Shown: one piece after another, positions 50,458 through 59,048 of the stretch
Layout: each line of letters starts with the position of its first letter
How positions within the stretch are numbered: position 1 is the stretch's first letter
DNA from: Methylomicrobium sp. wino1
Lineage (GTDB): Bacteria; Pseudomonadota; Gammaproteobacteria; Methylococcales; Methylomonadaceae
Direction of reading: 5' to 3'
Assembly: GCF_003932755.1 (NCBI RefSeq)
Contig: NZ_CP024202.1
Span: forward strand, 1,116,001 to 1,180,000
Length of the DNA: 64,000 bases
Translations under genes and position numbers: made by a program
Notes under the pieces: model-generated
What the model saw: the letters and a program-made list of their open reading frames with translations, nothing else
What the model was told of the DNA's origin: nothing
Databases searched by the model: none

Positions 50458-51762
50458 TCAATTCCTCTTCCCCCCGACCCGGCGTGCTTTCGGAAAAACC
50501 ACCGATATAGCCGTTCCTTCGCCGGGTTTACTGCGAATTTTGAGTTTCCAGCCGAAACGGTTGCAGAGCCGTTTGACGATCGCTAACCCCAGGCCGTGGC
50601 CTTGTTGATTGTCTTGGATCCGGTAGAAGGGTTCGAAAACCTGTTTGAGTTGTTTTTGCTCCATGCCGATGCCAGTGTCGGCAATCGTGATGCGGTTTTC
50701 GTCGATTGTGATGGATACCGTGCCGGCGCGGGTGTAACTGAAAGCGTTGCGCAATAAGTTGTTTAGTAAGATGCTCAAGACCTTTTCAGCCGCCGGAACC
50801 GACAACAGACAATTTTGTTCGACTTCGACACTAATTTCTTCGTTGGTGACCGCCCTGCCGACTTGCTCAACTAGATTACTCAGCAGATCGTTAATCAATA
50901 CATCATCTTCAGGCAGCGGTGAAGATTCTTCGCGGGCCAGTAATAACAATGTATCGATCAGGCCTTCCATGTCGCGTAACGTGCATTCTATCGTTTGCAA
51001 CGACCGTTGTTCGTTCGGCTGATAATCGAGGCGTTTTTGCAGTAATGCCAACGAGCTTTTGATGACGGCTAATGGCGTTCTAAGTTCGTGGCTGGCATCG
51101 CGCGTAAAATTACGTTCGCGTTCGATGAACAACTCTAACCGCTCGGTAAAGTGATCCAAGGCATCGACTAGTTTGGCGACATCGCTGTCGGTAGTTTGTC
51201 GAAACTCGCTCAAATCCAATTCGGCGAGTCCTTGTTTTTTGAAATCGAAATTTTCGACGATATGCGCGAGTGAAATCACCGGCGAGATCGCATCCCTCGA
51301 TTGGCGATAGGACATCCAGGCGAACACGTAAATCAGAACCAACACCAAACTCAGCGGCACGACACCGAAATAAAACGACAAGGCGGCGACTTGCTGTTCG
51401 TCGAAGACTAAATACAGTCGCGCATCGTCATTATCCTCGACATACACGATCGGCTGGCGCCCGTCGATTAAGGCACGGCCGAAACCGGGTTGCAGCGGTC
51501 GTAATGCTCCGGGAACCATAGAAAAATCGCCGTTGGAAGCCAGATAACCGCTCATATTGAGCGTATCGGGCGCGGGAAAATTCGGGTTTTGCCGGTAGCG
51601 TTCCCAAAAATGATCGGCTTCGCCTTGTAAGGCTTCGCGAACCAGAACATCTTCGACGATTTTAGCGGCGGCAAACACACCCATCAGTGTCGCGACACTG
51701 ATCAACAGAATCTGCAGTAAAAAAGCCTTAATCAGCTTATATTGCAGACCTTGCTTACTCAT
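50458..51762 (-). CDS. Sensor histidine kinase, translationally coupled to the lipid operon
   Basis: The 434-residue protein has two membrane helices (about 12-34 and 131-151) around a periplasmic domain of about 95 residues. A HAMP-like linker follows, then the HisKA domain with DASHELRTP (His225) and an ATPase domain with N-box LLNNLLRNAFSY, G1 DTGIGM and G2 GHGLGLAIV. All phosphorylation motifs are intact. The start codon overlaps the stop of the DUF1295-methyltransferase gene (TAATG). No response regulator is encoded beside it, which is unusual and suggests a distant partner. Its periplasmic domain could sense the membrane or oxidant state that the operon responds to. Confidence 0.9.
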   Translation of the reverse strand: MSKQGLQYKLIKAFLLQILLISVATLMGVFAAAKIVEDVLVREALQGEADHFWERYRQNPNFPAPDTLNMSGYLASNGDFSMVPGALRPLQPGFGRALIDGRQPIVYVEDNDDARLYLVFDEQQVAALSFYFGVVPLSLVLVLIYVFAWMSYRQSRDAISPVISLAHIVENFDFKKQGLAELDLSEFRQTTDSDVAKLVDALDHFTERLELFIERERNFTRDASHELRTPLAVIKSSLALLQKRLDYQPNEQRSLQTIECTLRDMEGLIDTLLLLAREESSPLPEDDVLINDLLSNLVEQVGRAVTNEEISVEVEQNCLLSVPAAEKVLSILLNNLLRNAFSYTRAGTVSITIDENRITIADTGIGMEQKQLKQVFEPFYRIQDNQQGHGLGLAIVKRLCNRFGWKLKIRSKPGEGTAISVVFPKARRVGGKRN

Positions 51763-53591
51763 TATTCACTCGGCCTGATAAAGCGATAGTGCGTAACCAA
51801 CCATTCGTTTCCGCCCCGATAACCGAACAATTCGGCACAGGCCATAAAAAACAGCCGCCAACGCTGGCGCCAAAGGGCGGCTTGTTCTCGCCCGTAGGTT
51901 TCTGCAAAAATCCGGTCGATTTCGGACGGATGCCGGTCCATGTTGCTCAACCAGGCTTCGGACGTTTTTTGATAATGTTGGCCCGAAACGTCCCATTGGC
52001 ATTCAATCCGTAGCCGGTCTTGAAAATGCAGTAGCGTGTCGCGAGCCGGCATCAGTCCGCCGGTGAAAAAATAACGTCCCATCCAATTGTCGTCGCCTTC
52101 GGTTTCGAACGGATAGGCCAAATAACGGTGACTAAATATATGCACGAACAGCTTGCCGCCGGGCTTCAACCAGCTGGCGATATTGCTCATTAAATGTTCG
52201 TAATTGCGCATATGTTCGAACATCTCCACCGAAACGATGCGATCGTAGCGTTCAGTCAATGACAAACGATTCACGTCGCAGGTAATCACATCGAGATTGC
52301 GCAAGCCCCTTAGCTCTGCTTGTTCGAGGATATATTCGCGCTGACTATTCGAGTTCGATACTGCCGTAATTGTACTGCCGGGATAATGTTCGGCCATCCA
52401 TAATGTCAACGAACCCCATCCGCACCCCAATTCGAGTATTTGCTGGCCGCCCGCCAATTCCGCCCGTTCGCAGGTCAGTCTCAGCATGCGCGCTTCGGCT
52501 TCATCGAGATTTCGGGTCGTTTCGTCCCAATAGCAAGAGGAATACTTCAGATGCTTACCCAGGGCATGGCGATAAAAGCCTGATGGAACTTCGTAATGTT
52601 GGCGGTTTGCCGCATCGGTTTCTATTGCGATAGGGCTTTCTCTCAAGGTTTGAAGCAACGACAGGTAACGCAAGCTTTGCTTTTCGACATCATTGGCGCA
52701 TTCGTCTTTAAGACGTTGCCTCAACAAATTTCGGATACCGATTCGCATCAATGAATCCGGAATTAAACCCCGCTCGGCCAGTTCGATCGCATTCAACATA
52801 GAAAATCGATTTTGCAAAGGAGAAATCGATTTTGGATACCATGGCAAAAATTTGCTGGTGGTTTGTTGATAGCGCCGGTAATCATCGCCGCGAGAGCGCA
52901 AGGCTTGTTGTTCGGTATAGGGAATACCGGTAAGAAAATACAAAAAACAAAACATCACGACAGGTGCGAGCCATAGCCAGTATTGATACTCGCCGCCCCA
53001 GCCCATCAACGGGTAAGCGAACCAGTGTAGCCATTCGAAAAAATAATTCGGATGTCGGGAATATCGCCACCAGCCGGTCCGGCACGTCAGCCCGCGATTA
53101 TCGGGGTTTTTCCGAAATTCGGCCAATTGCCGGTCTGCTGTGGTTTCGCCCCATAAGGCCAAACAAGCAACCAGTAATGCGCAAAAAACCATGACCGGAT
53201 TGGGATCGCGAGTATGCGCGACCGCCCAAAACGGGAGGGACAACACCCAAATAAAACCGGCTTGCAATAAAAAAAACTGTAAAAAACCGCTATCGGCCTT
53301 ATCCTGCATCGCTGCCCGCATCGCTTGGTAACGGCCGTCTTCCGGTTCTCCAAATACCCGTGCGGACAAATGACTTCCCAATCGTAAAAACCAGGCGAAC
53401 GTCAATAAGGCCAAACTGAGTTGTAAATACAAAGGCGCGGTACCGGTCAACGCATACCAAGGACCCGCCAACATCATCCCGAATGACCAAATCACATCGA
53501 CGATACCGGCATTTTTGTGGTTTTGCTGCCAAACCCAGGCCATTAACATCGCCACGGTACTCAGTAACGCAATTACGATTAAACTAAACAT
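51762..53591 (-). CDS. Fusion of DUF1295 membrane enzyme and cyclopropane-synthase-type methyltransferase
   Basis: Residues 1-258 form a membrane domain of about six to seven helices with the DUF1295 signature TGWWRYSRHPNYFFEW (172-187), related to steroid 5-alpha-reductases and isoprenylcysteine methyltransferases. Residues 265-609 form an S-adenosylmethionine-dependent methyltransferase of the cyclopropane-fatty-acid synthase class, with ILELGCGWGSLT (385-396), SVEMFEHMRNYEHLM and FTGGLMPARDTL. In other bacteria these are two neighbouring genes. The fusion is direct evidence that the two activities act together, probably on acyl chains in the membrane. It overlaps the DUF2878 gene by 13 bases and the histidine kinase by one. 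Confidence 0.88.
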   Translation of the reverse strand: MFSLIVIALLSTVAMLMAWVWQQNHKNAGIVDVIWSFGMMLAGPWYALTGTAPLYLQLSLALLTFAWFLRLGSHLSARVFGEPEDGRYQAMRAAMQDKADSGFLQFFLLQAGFIWVLSLPFWAVAHTRDPNPVMVFCALLVACLALWGETTADRQLAEFRKNPDNRGLTCRTGWWRYSRHPNYFFEWLHWFAYPLMGWGGEYQYWLWLAPVVMFCFLYFLTGIPYTEQQALRSRGDDYRRYQQTTSKFLPWYPKSISPLQNRFSMLNAIELAERGLIPDSLMRIGIRNLLRQRLKDECANDVEKQSLRYLSLLQTLRESPIAIETDAANRQHYEVPSGFYRHALGKHLKYSSCYWDETTRNLDEAEARMLRLTCERAELAGGQQILELGCGWGSLTLWMAEHYPGSTITAVSNSNSQREYILEQAELRGLRNLDVITCDVNRLSLTERYDRIVSVEMFEHMRNYEHLMSNIASWLKPGGKLFVHIFSHRYLAYPFETEGDDNWMGRYFFTGGLMPARDTLLHFQDRLRIECQWDVSGQHYQKTSEAWLSNMDRHPSEIDRIFAETYGREQAALWRQRWRLFFMACAELFGYRGGNEWLVTHYRFIRPSE

Positions 53592-54130
53592 GATTCGCCT
53601 CCAGGGGGATGGTTTTTTTGTTTAAGTTCACGCGCCAACCATAACAACAGCGGTAGCACTAAAGCCCAACTCAAAGCCAAGCCGAATATCCAAACTCCGG
53701 AATCCTCGGTGATATTGAGCGCTCCTAGCCTAGCCGCCGCCCAATAAGAAAACGGACACGTAATGCCGCCGAGTAGTCCGGCCAACCAAAGACGCGACTG
53801 CAACCAGGCCAACGAATGATTCAAGGTTAGCGCCAAACCGAACCACAGTAGCATAATCCATAAAGGTGCGTAATCGGTATCCGGCCAAGGAGAAGCATAT
53901 TGCAGCCAACCGAGCCGAATCCAGGCGCTGTCTAAAATCATGCCAAGCACCGCCGCAGCCGGCACCAAACGAAAATCACCGACGACATGAATTGCAGGGC
54001 GGGTATGCCAAAGCCCGAACAGTACTAAAATAACCGGTGCCGGCCAATACTGGCTTGAAGCCGCCGACAAGACTGCGGCAAACCATAAGCCTTGCATCCA
54101 AGCCATGTTGATGAAGTTATTGCGGGTCAT
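53579..54130 (-). CDS. DUF2878 family membrane protein
   Basis: The 183-residue protein has about six hydrophobic helices with SSQYWPAPVILVLFGLWHTR, LGMILDSAWIRLGW and LAGLLGGITCPFSYWAAARLGA, the DUF2878 pattern. Its function is unknown; it is regularly found beside cyclopropane-synthase genes and DUF1295/DUF1365 genes. It overlaps the upstream synthase gene by 14 bases and the downstream fusion by 13. Confidence 0.83.
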   Translation of the reverse strand: MTRNNFINMAWMQGLWFAAVLSAASSQYWPAPVILVLFGLWHTRPAIHVVGDFRLVPAAAVLGMILDSAWIRLGWLQYASPWPDTDYAPLWIMLLWFGLALTLNHSLAWLQSRLWLAGLLGGITCPFSYWAAARLGALNITEDSGVWIFGLALSWALVLPLLLWLARELKQKNHPPGGESCLV

Positions 54131-55382
54131 GACGCGGCAGCCATTGTTCGCGGCGATTGCCGGGTTTGGCCAGCAGCAATTGCACGTTGGAAATCGATTT
54201 TTCCCAAAAGCCGCCTTCGCAATAACACAGATAAAACTCCCACATCCTGATGAATTGCTCGTCGTAGCCTTGCTCCCGAACCTTTTCGAGCGAAGCCATG
54301 AAACTTTCCCGCCAAGCCTTTAATGTTAGTGCATAACTTTCGCCTTGATCTTCTAAATTGATCAAGCGCAAGTCGGTGCACCGACTTGCGCTCGCGATAA
54401 TCGCGTTGACGCAAGGTATAAAACTGCCCGGAAAAATATAGCGTTTGATAAAATCGACGCTCTTCAGCGCCTGTTTATAGCGCTGATCTTCTATCGTAAT
54501 CGCCTGAATCAAGGCCAGACCGTTCGGCTTTAATAAGTTCGCGCACTGCTTGAGATAAGTATCGAGATAATGGTGTCCAACCGCTTCGATCATCTCGATC
54601 GACACCAGTTTATCGTAACGGCCACTGAGATCGCGGTAATCCTCCATCAGTACTGTCACGCGATCGGCCAATCCTTCATCGTCGATGCGTTGCCGTGAGG
54701 CCTCGAACTGTTCTTTCGAGATGGTCGTGGTCGTTATGCGACACCCGTAATGCTTGGCGGCATAAGTGGCAAAGCCGCCCCAACCTGTGCCGATTTCGAG
54801 GACATTATCGTTGGGCTTTAAGTCCAATTTTCGGCAAATACGTTCCAACTTGGCCGTCGACGCTTCTTCGAGGCTTATCTCCAAGTCGTGATAAGTCGCC
54901 GACGAATACATCCCATGTTTATCTAAAAAAAGCGAAAACAAATCATTGCCCAAATCGTAATGTGCGGCGATGTTGTCTCGCGAACCCTGTTTGGAGTTAC
55001 GCCGCGCGAAATGCCAGAATTTCAACAAGGTATTGGTCAAGATTGCCAGCCCGCCTTCCATGCTGTCGAGCAGGTCTCGATTGCGCACCAGGATGCGAAT
55101 CACCGAAGTCAAATCTTCGGTTTGCCATAGTTCGTCCATATAGGATTCGGCGGCGCCGATCGAGCCGCCCAACGATATCTGCCGGTAAAAACTCATATCG
55201 AAGACTTCGATCTCGGCACTGAGGCCATCCTGACCGGGACTACCCAGCACGACTTTGCCGAGAGGGTCGGTCACCGTTAATTGGGCTTCTTGCAAATGAC
55301 TGAGTTTATTCAGCAGCGCTTTGCGCAGCAGCAAATCGAATCTAGCCGGATTCTTGCTTAATTCGGCGGTTGTGGCATTCAT
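54117..55382 (-). CDS. cfa: Cyclopropane-fatty-acyl-phospholipid synthase
   Basis: The 421-residue protein has an N-terminal lipid-binding part (about 1-130) and a catalytic domain with AHYDLGNDLFSLFLDKHGMYSS (140-161) and the S-adenosylmethionine site VLEIGTGWGGF (194-204), followed by SIEMIEAVGHHY and KRYIFPGSFIP. It transfers a methylene or methyl group to unsaturated acyl chains of phospholipids. In loci of this type one synthase may make methylated rather than cyclopropane products. AAGGAG precedes the ATG, and 16 bases separate it from the DUF1365 gene. Confidence 0.93.
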   Translation of the reverse strand: MNATTAELSKNPARFDLLLRKALLNKLSHLQEAQLTVTDPLGKVVLGSPGQDGLSAEIEVFDMSFYRQISLGGSIGAAESYMDELWQTEDLTSVIRILVRNRDLLDSMEGGLAILTNTLLKFWHFARRNSKQGSRDNIAAHYDLGNDLFSLFLDKHGMYSSATYHDLEISLEEASTAKLERICRKLDLKPNDNVLEIGTGWGGFATYAAKHYGCRITTTTISKEQFEASRQRIDDEGLADRVTVLMEDYRDLSGRYDKLVSIEMIEAVGHHYLDTYLKQCANLLKPNGLALIQAITIEDQRYKQALKSVDFIKRYIFPGSFIPCVNAIIASASRCTDLRLINLEDQGESYALTLKAWRESFMASLEKVREQGYDEQFIRMWEFYLCYCEGGFWEKSISNVQLLLAKPGNRREQWLPRHDPQ

Positions 55383-55398
55383 GCTTATCTCCTTGATG

Positions 55399-56166
55399 TC
55401 ATTCGGTTTGTTTATCTGGATGCGAATAAAACGGAATGCCTTTCAGCCAAAGCCGGAAAGCATGCCAATAAATCCTAAAAACGATGGCGCAAGTGATGAA
55501 TGGATATTGTAACGGCACCGAGCGCATCGTTTTCGGGGACGGGTCGAGCATGTCCAGTTGCAGGGTAGCATCGAAACAGCATTGCGCCAGACGGTGTAAT
55601 TGCATGTGTATCGTCAACTTATCGTCGGACAAGGCGAAACGCCACCGGTAATCGATGTCCATCGGCATGAACGGCGATACATGAAACGCTTTGCCGAACT
55701 CGAAGTTCCATTTACCGTTTTGGGCCGTGCTTTGCCGAGTATCCAAGACATAACAAAAGCGCTCGCCCCAGGGTGTGTTGGTGATTTCGGCGAGAATGAA
55801 GGTAGGCTGATCCGAGCTTTCCGGAAAACAAAAATAAAAACTGACCGGATTGAATGCAAAACCTAAGTATCGCAAATGCGTTAGCAAGCAAATGCGGCCT
55901 TCAAACATTTCATTCGTTTGTTGTTCAATTCGGGCTTTTACCGCGTCTCGCAAATTCGAATCCGTAGGCCCGAGAAAGTCTTCGCGATAAAAGGCGACCA
56001 GATTAAAGCGTTGCTTCGACCAAAAACGGCTTTTATTAATGAGCTCGTCTATTTTGTCGAGATCGAGCCACGACATGAACAAGGGATAGCGGAAGGCATG
56101 CGGTTTCGGCAAGTGGCGCCGGTGGCGCACCCAACCTTTGCAGATGCGGCTGTGCAGAGCGTTCAT
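55399..56166 (-). CDS. DUF1365 family protein
   Basis: This 255-residue protein has the family wording RHRRHLPKPHAFRYPLFMSWLDLD, LTHLRYLGFAFNPVSFYFCF, ILAEITNTPWGERFCYVL and FHVSPFMPMD. DUF1365 is nearly always next to an FAD-dependent desaturase-like oxidoreductase and a cyclopropane synthase, as here, and is presumed to assist acyl-chain modification. It overlaps the oxidoreductase gene by four bases. A C-terminal hydrophobic helix may anchor it. Confidence 0.92.
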   Translation of the reverse strand: MNALHSRICKGWVRHRRHLPKPHAFRYPLFMSWLDLDKIDELINKSRFWSKQRFNLVAFYREDFLGPTDSNLRDAVKARIEQQTNEMFEGRICLLTHLRYLGFAFNPVSFYFCFPESSDQPTFILAEITNTPWGERFCYVLDTRQSTAQNGKWNFEFGKAFHVSPFMPMDIDYRWRFALSDDKLTIHMQLHRLAQCCFDATLQLDMLDPSPKTMRSVPLQYPFITCAIVFRIYWHAFRLWLKGIPFYSHPDKQTE

Positions 56167-57404
56167 GACGGCGTGTTCAGTTTATCGATCGCCAACTGCG
56201 CACTAGCCGCGCCGTCTTCATGAAAGCCCCATCCCCAATAGGCGCCTGCATAAAACGTGCGGTTACGGCCATTGATATCGGCATGTCTTTTTTGCGCAGT
56301 TATGCTTTCCGGCGTGTACACCGGATGCCGGTAATGTCGCTGCATCAATATTTTTGAAGAATCGATGCGGTCCGTGCAATTCAGCGACACCAGCAACGGT
56401 TCGGGAGCATCCAGGTTTTGCAGCAAATTCATATAATACGTCACAGTACAGTTCGCCTGAGTCCCGGCCGGTTTCAATGCATTCCAACTCGCCCAAGCTT
56501 TCGGATGTTTCGGCATTAACGCCGCGTCGGTATGCAGCACCGTATCATTGTCCTGAAACGCAAAGGCACCAAGAATTTCGGCTTCCTCTTCGCTCGGCTG
56601 CTCAAGCAAACGCAAGGCCTGATCGGCGTGGCAGGCTAGTATGACGTAATCGAAGCGCCTGGAGCCTGCGGTATCGAAGACCGTAACACCACCCTCATTT
56701 CGGCTGATATGTTGCACAGGACAATTCGAGCGACATTCGCCGTTAAATTGTTTTTTGAATGCTTCGACATAAGTCGATGAACCGCTGCAAACGGTTCGCC
56801 ATAGCGGCCGATCATTGATGTTCAACATGCGGTGATTGTCCATGAACGCAACGAAGTAACGAGCCGGAAAAGTTTTTAGACTTTCCGGCGGCCCCGACCA
56901 TAAGGCGCAGGCCATCGGCAAAATATGATCGTCGATGAAGGCATCGCTGTAATCGTTTTCTTGCAGATACTCGCCCAAGGTCAGCGCATCGTCTCCGTTT
57001 TTCAGCAAGGCCGGCGCTTCACGGTAAAAGCGGAAAATATCGGCGATCATCCGGTAAAAGCGCGGGCTGAACAAATTACGCCGCTGGCAGAACAATTTGT
57101 CGACGGTGGTTGCGTTATATTCAAGGCCGGTTTTCGCATCGGCCACGCTAAAGCTCATGTCCGAAGGCTGCGAAGCCACGCCCAACTCGTTTAGAAAGCG
57201 GCAAAAATGGATGTAGTTGTGTTCGTTGAACACGATGAAGCCGGTATCGACCGCATAATGCCGTTCGTCCAAGACAATATTGTGCGTATCGGTATGACCG
57301 CCCAAATAGGTGTTGGCTTCATAGATCGTAACCTCGTGTTGTTTGGACAAGTAATGTGCCGCGTAAATACCTGAGATGCCGCTCCCGACGATCGCTATTT
57401 TCAT
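56163..57404 (-). CDS. FAD-dependent amine-oxidase-type oxidoreductase of the lipid locus
   Basis: The 413-residue protein begins MKIAIVGSGISGIYAAHYL with the dinucleotide-binding motif and YEANTYLGGHTDT, and ends AGAYWGWGFHEDGAASAQLA, the C-terminal FAD contact. This is the NAD(P)-binding protein that accompanies DUF1365 and Cfa in the RpoE-ChrR regulon of alphaproteobacteria, where a flavin oxidoreductase of such a locus is thought to desaturate the methylated acyl chain on the way to furan fatty acids. Orthology is not proven. It overlaps both neighbouring genes by four bases. Confidence 0.88.
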   Translation of the reverse strand: MKIAIVGSGISGIYAAHYLSKQHEVTIYEANTYLGGHTDTHNIVLDERHYAVDTGFIVFNEHNYIHFCRFLNELGVASQPSDMSFSVADAKTGLEYNATTVDKLFCQRRNLFSPRFYRMIADIFRFYREAPALLKNGDDALTLGEYLQENDYSDAFIDDHILPMACALWSGPPESLKTFPARYFVAFMDNHRMLNINDRPLWRTVCSGSSTYVEAFKKQFNGECRSNCPVQHISRNEGGVTVFDTAGSRRFDYVILACHADQALRLLEQPSEEEAEILGAFAFQDNDTVLHTDAALMPKHPKAWASWNALKPAGTQANCTVTYYMNLLQNLDAPEPLLVSLNCTDRIDSSKILMQRHYRHPVYTPESITAQKRHADINGRNRTFYAGAYWGWGFHEDGAASAQLAIDKLNTPS

Positions 57405-58339
57405 TGGCAGCTTCCTTCGTCTATGCGTTTAGAATTCAGGCGCGCAACCGGAACCGGCTGCAAGTCCCAGATCAGCCCGCACCACGACATTAATTTCAAC
57501 AAGTAATAACTAATATCGATCTCCCACCAATAAAAACCTTGGCGAGCCGACACCGGATAATGATGATGATTGTTATGCCAGCCCTCGCCGAGCGTGATCA
57601 GCGCCAAAAAACCATTGTTGCGGCTGTCGTCGCCGGTTTGATAACGCTGATTGCCCCAGACATGCGACAGCGAGTTGATGAACAGTGTGCAATGAATCAG
57701 CACGATCGTTGACACAAAATAACCCCAAATCAGCATCTGCCAACCGGTCGTGCCGAGTTCCGGAAAAGCGATTTCGAGCCACTTGCCCAGACCCCACAAC
57801 GCGACCGCATAGAGCACCGGTATCACGATGTCGAAGCGGTCCAGGAAGCGTAACTCTGGAAATTTGATCAGATCGCGCACCCATTGCTCGCGAGTCGTGA
57901 AATGTTTCGTGCTAAGAAACCAACCCATGTGGCTCCACCAAAAGCCTTTGCGCGGGCTGTGCATATCGCTCTCGGTGTCGGAATAACGGTGATGACGGCG
58001 GTGATGCGAGGCCCACCAGATCGGGCCGCGTTGCGTCGCGGTCGAACCGAGCAAACCGAAAAGAAACTGGCACACGCGGCTGGTTCGAAATGCCTTGTGC
58101 GAGAAGTAGCGATGATAGAATGCCGTGATCGCGAACATGCGAATGAAGTAGGAAAACAGCGCCACGACAATCACGACCGGGCTCCAGCCCACTACGAATA
58201 CCAACAGGCACGCGACATGCATGAGTATGAACGGAATCACGCGAAACCAATCGACGGCCTCGCTGGCGTCATTGCCGGTTTCTACGCGGCTGCTGTCGAA
58301 CCAGGCGAAAAATTTTGTTAATGCGTTTTGTATAAACAT
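57401..58339 (-). CDS. Membrane fatty-acid desaturase (acyl-CoA delta-9 type)
   Basis: The 312-residue protein has about four to five membrane helices and the three histidine boxes HRYFSH (76-81), HHRRHH (112-117) and HNNHHH (255-260), which bind the di-iron centre. It inserts a double bond in a fatty acid using oxygen. As first gene of the seven-gene operon it could supply the unsaturated chain that the downstream methyltransferases and flavin oxidoreductase modify. The start ATG at 58339 has a weak ribosome binding site. Confidence 0.93.
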   Translation of the reverse strand: MFIQNALTKFFAWFDSSRVETGNDASEAVDWFRVIPFILMHVACLLVFVVGWSPVVIVVALFSYFIRMFAITAFYHRYFSHKAFRTSRVCQFLFGLLGSTATQRGPIWWASHHRRHHRYSDTESDMHSPRKGFWWSHMGWFLSTKHFTTREQWVRDLIKFPELRFLDRFDIVIPVLYAVALWGLGKWLEIAFPELGTTGWQMLIWGYFVSTIVLIHCTLFINSLSHVWGNQRYQTGDDSRNNGFLALITLGEGWHNNHHHYPVSARQGFYWWEIDISYYLLKLMSWCGLIWDLQPVPVARLNSKRIDEGSCQ

Positions 58340-58403
58340 CTTAGTAATCTCATAAAACTCACTCTTACATTTAAGAGCATGGTGGTCATTAAAATACTAA
58401 GCG

Positions 58404-58443
58404 TGTGAAAAACATGTGAACGCTTGCGTGCGATTTGTTCACA
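58404..58443. promoter_or_regulatory. TGTGAA-type repeats in the divergent promoter region
   Basis: TGTGAAA (58404-58410) and TGTGAAC (58415-58421) are direct repeats exactly 11 bases apart. GTTCACA (58437-58443) is the inverted form 16 bases further on. They lie between the desaturase and the lipoprotein gene, where a regulator could control both directions. No known regulator is assigned. Confidence 0.45.
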
Positions 58444-58499
58444 CAATAGTGCATAGGGATCGGTAACACTCTGCACAAAATTGAATAACGGAGTGAACG

Positions 58500-59048
58500 A
58501 TGAAACGAATGACATCATTATTCGGCATATTACTGGCGCTTACCGGATGCAGCAGCGTCGAACCGAATCCGATGCGCGAGTATTTAGCGATGGCTCCGGC
58601 CGAACAGAACGCCGGAAACCATCCTAAAATCAGGCATTTTGTCGAGTTATACGACAACTTGGAAGTGTTGCCGATTAAGACTAAGGTTGAAAATACCTAT
58701 GCCGAGCAACTGTATTTTAACGATACGCTTGTCACCTTGCATGACCGGCAAGCCCTACAGAGTTATCTCGAACAAACCCAGAAAAACCTCGATTCGATTA
58801 GTATTGAAGTTATGTCGGTATTCGAACAAGGCGACGATGCGTTTGTGCGCTGGAACATGCGAACTCGGTTCACACTGTTGGGTCGAAGCAAGGATGTCAC
58901 GACAATAGGCTTTAGCCATTTGCGTTTCGACGATCATGGCAAAATCGTCCTGCATCAAGACTACTGGGACAGCACGCAAGGCTTTTTTCTACAGGTTCCG
59001 ATAATCGGAGGAGTATTACAATGGATAAAAAACGGTTTACACAACTAG
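58500..59048 (+). CDS. NTF2/SnoaL-like lipoprotein
   Basis: The 182-residue protein has a lipobox LTGC (Cys17) and a mature cone-shaped domain with VENTYAEQLYFNDTLVTLHDRQAL, VRWNMRTRFTLLGRSKDVTTIGFSHLRFDDHGKIVLHQDYWD, typical of the NTF2/SnoaL fold. SnoaL-like proteins of this kind occur beside chalcone-isomerase-like and Cfa genes. It may hold a lipid or aid its modification at the periplasmic face. Its end overlaps the next gene by 28 bases, with that gene's ribosome binding site GGAGGAG lying inside it. Confidence 0.8.
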   Translation: MKRMTSLFGILLALTGCSSVEPNPMREYLAMAPAEQNAGNHPKIRHFVELYDNLEVLPIKTKVENTYAEQLYFNDTLVTLHDRQALQSYLEQTQKNLDSISIEVMSVFEQGDDAFVRWNMRTRFTLLGRSKDVTTIGFSHLRFDDHGKIVLHQDYWDSTQGFFLQVPIIGGVLQWIKNGLHN

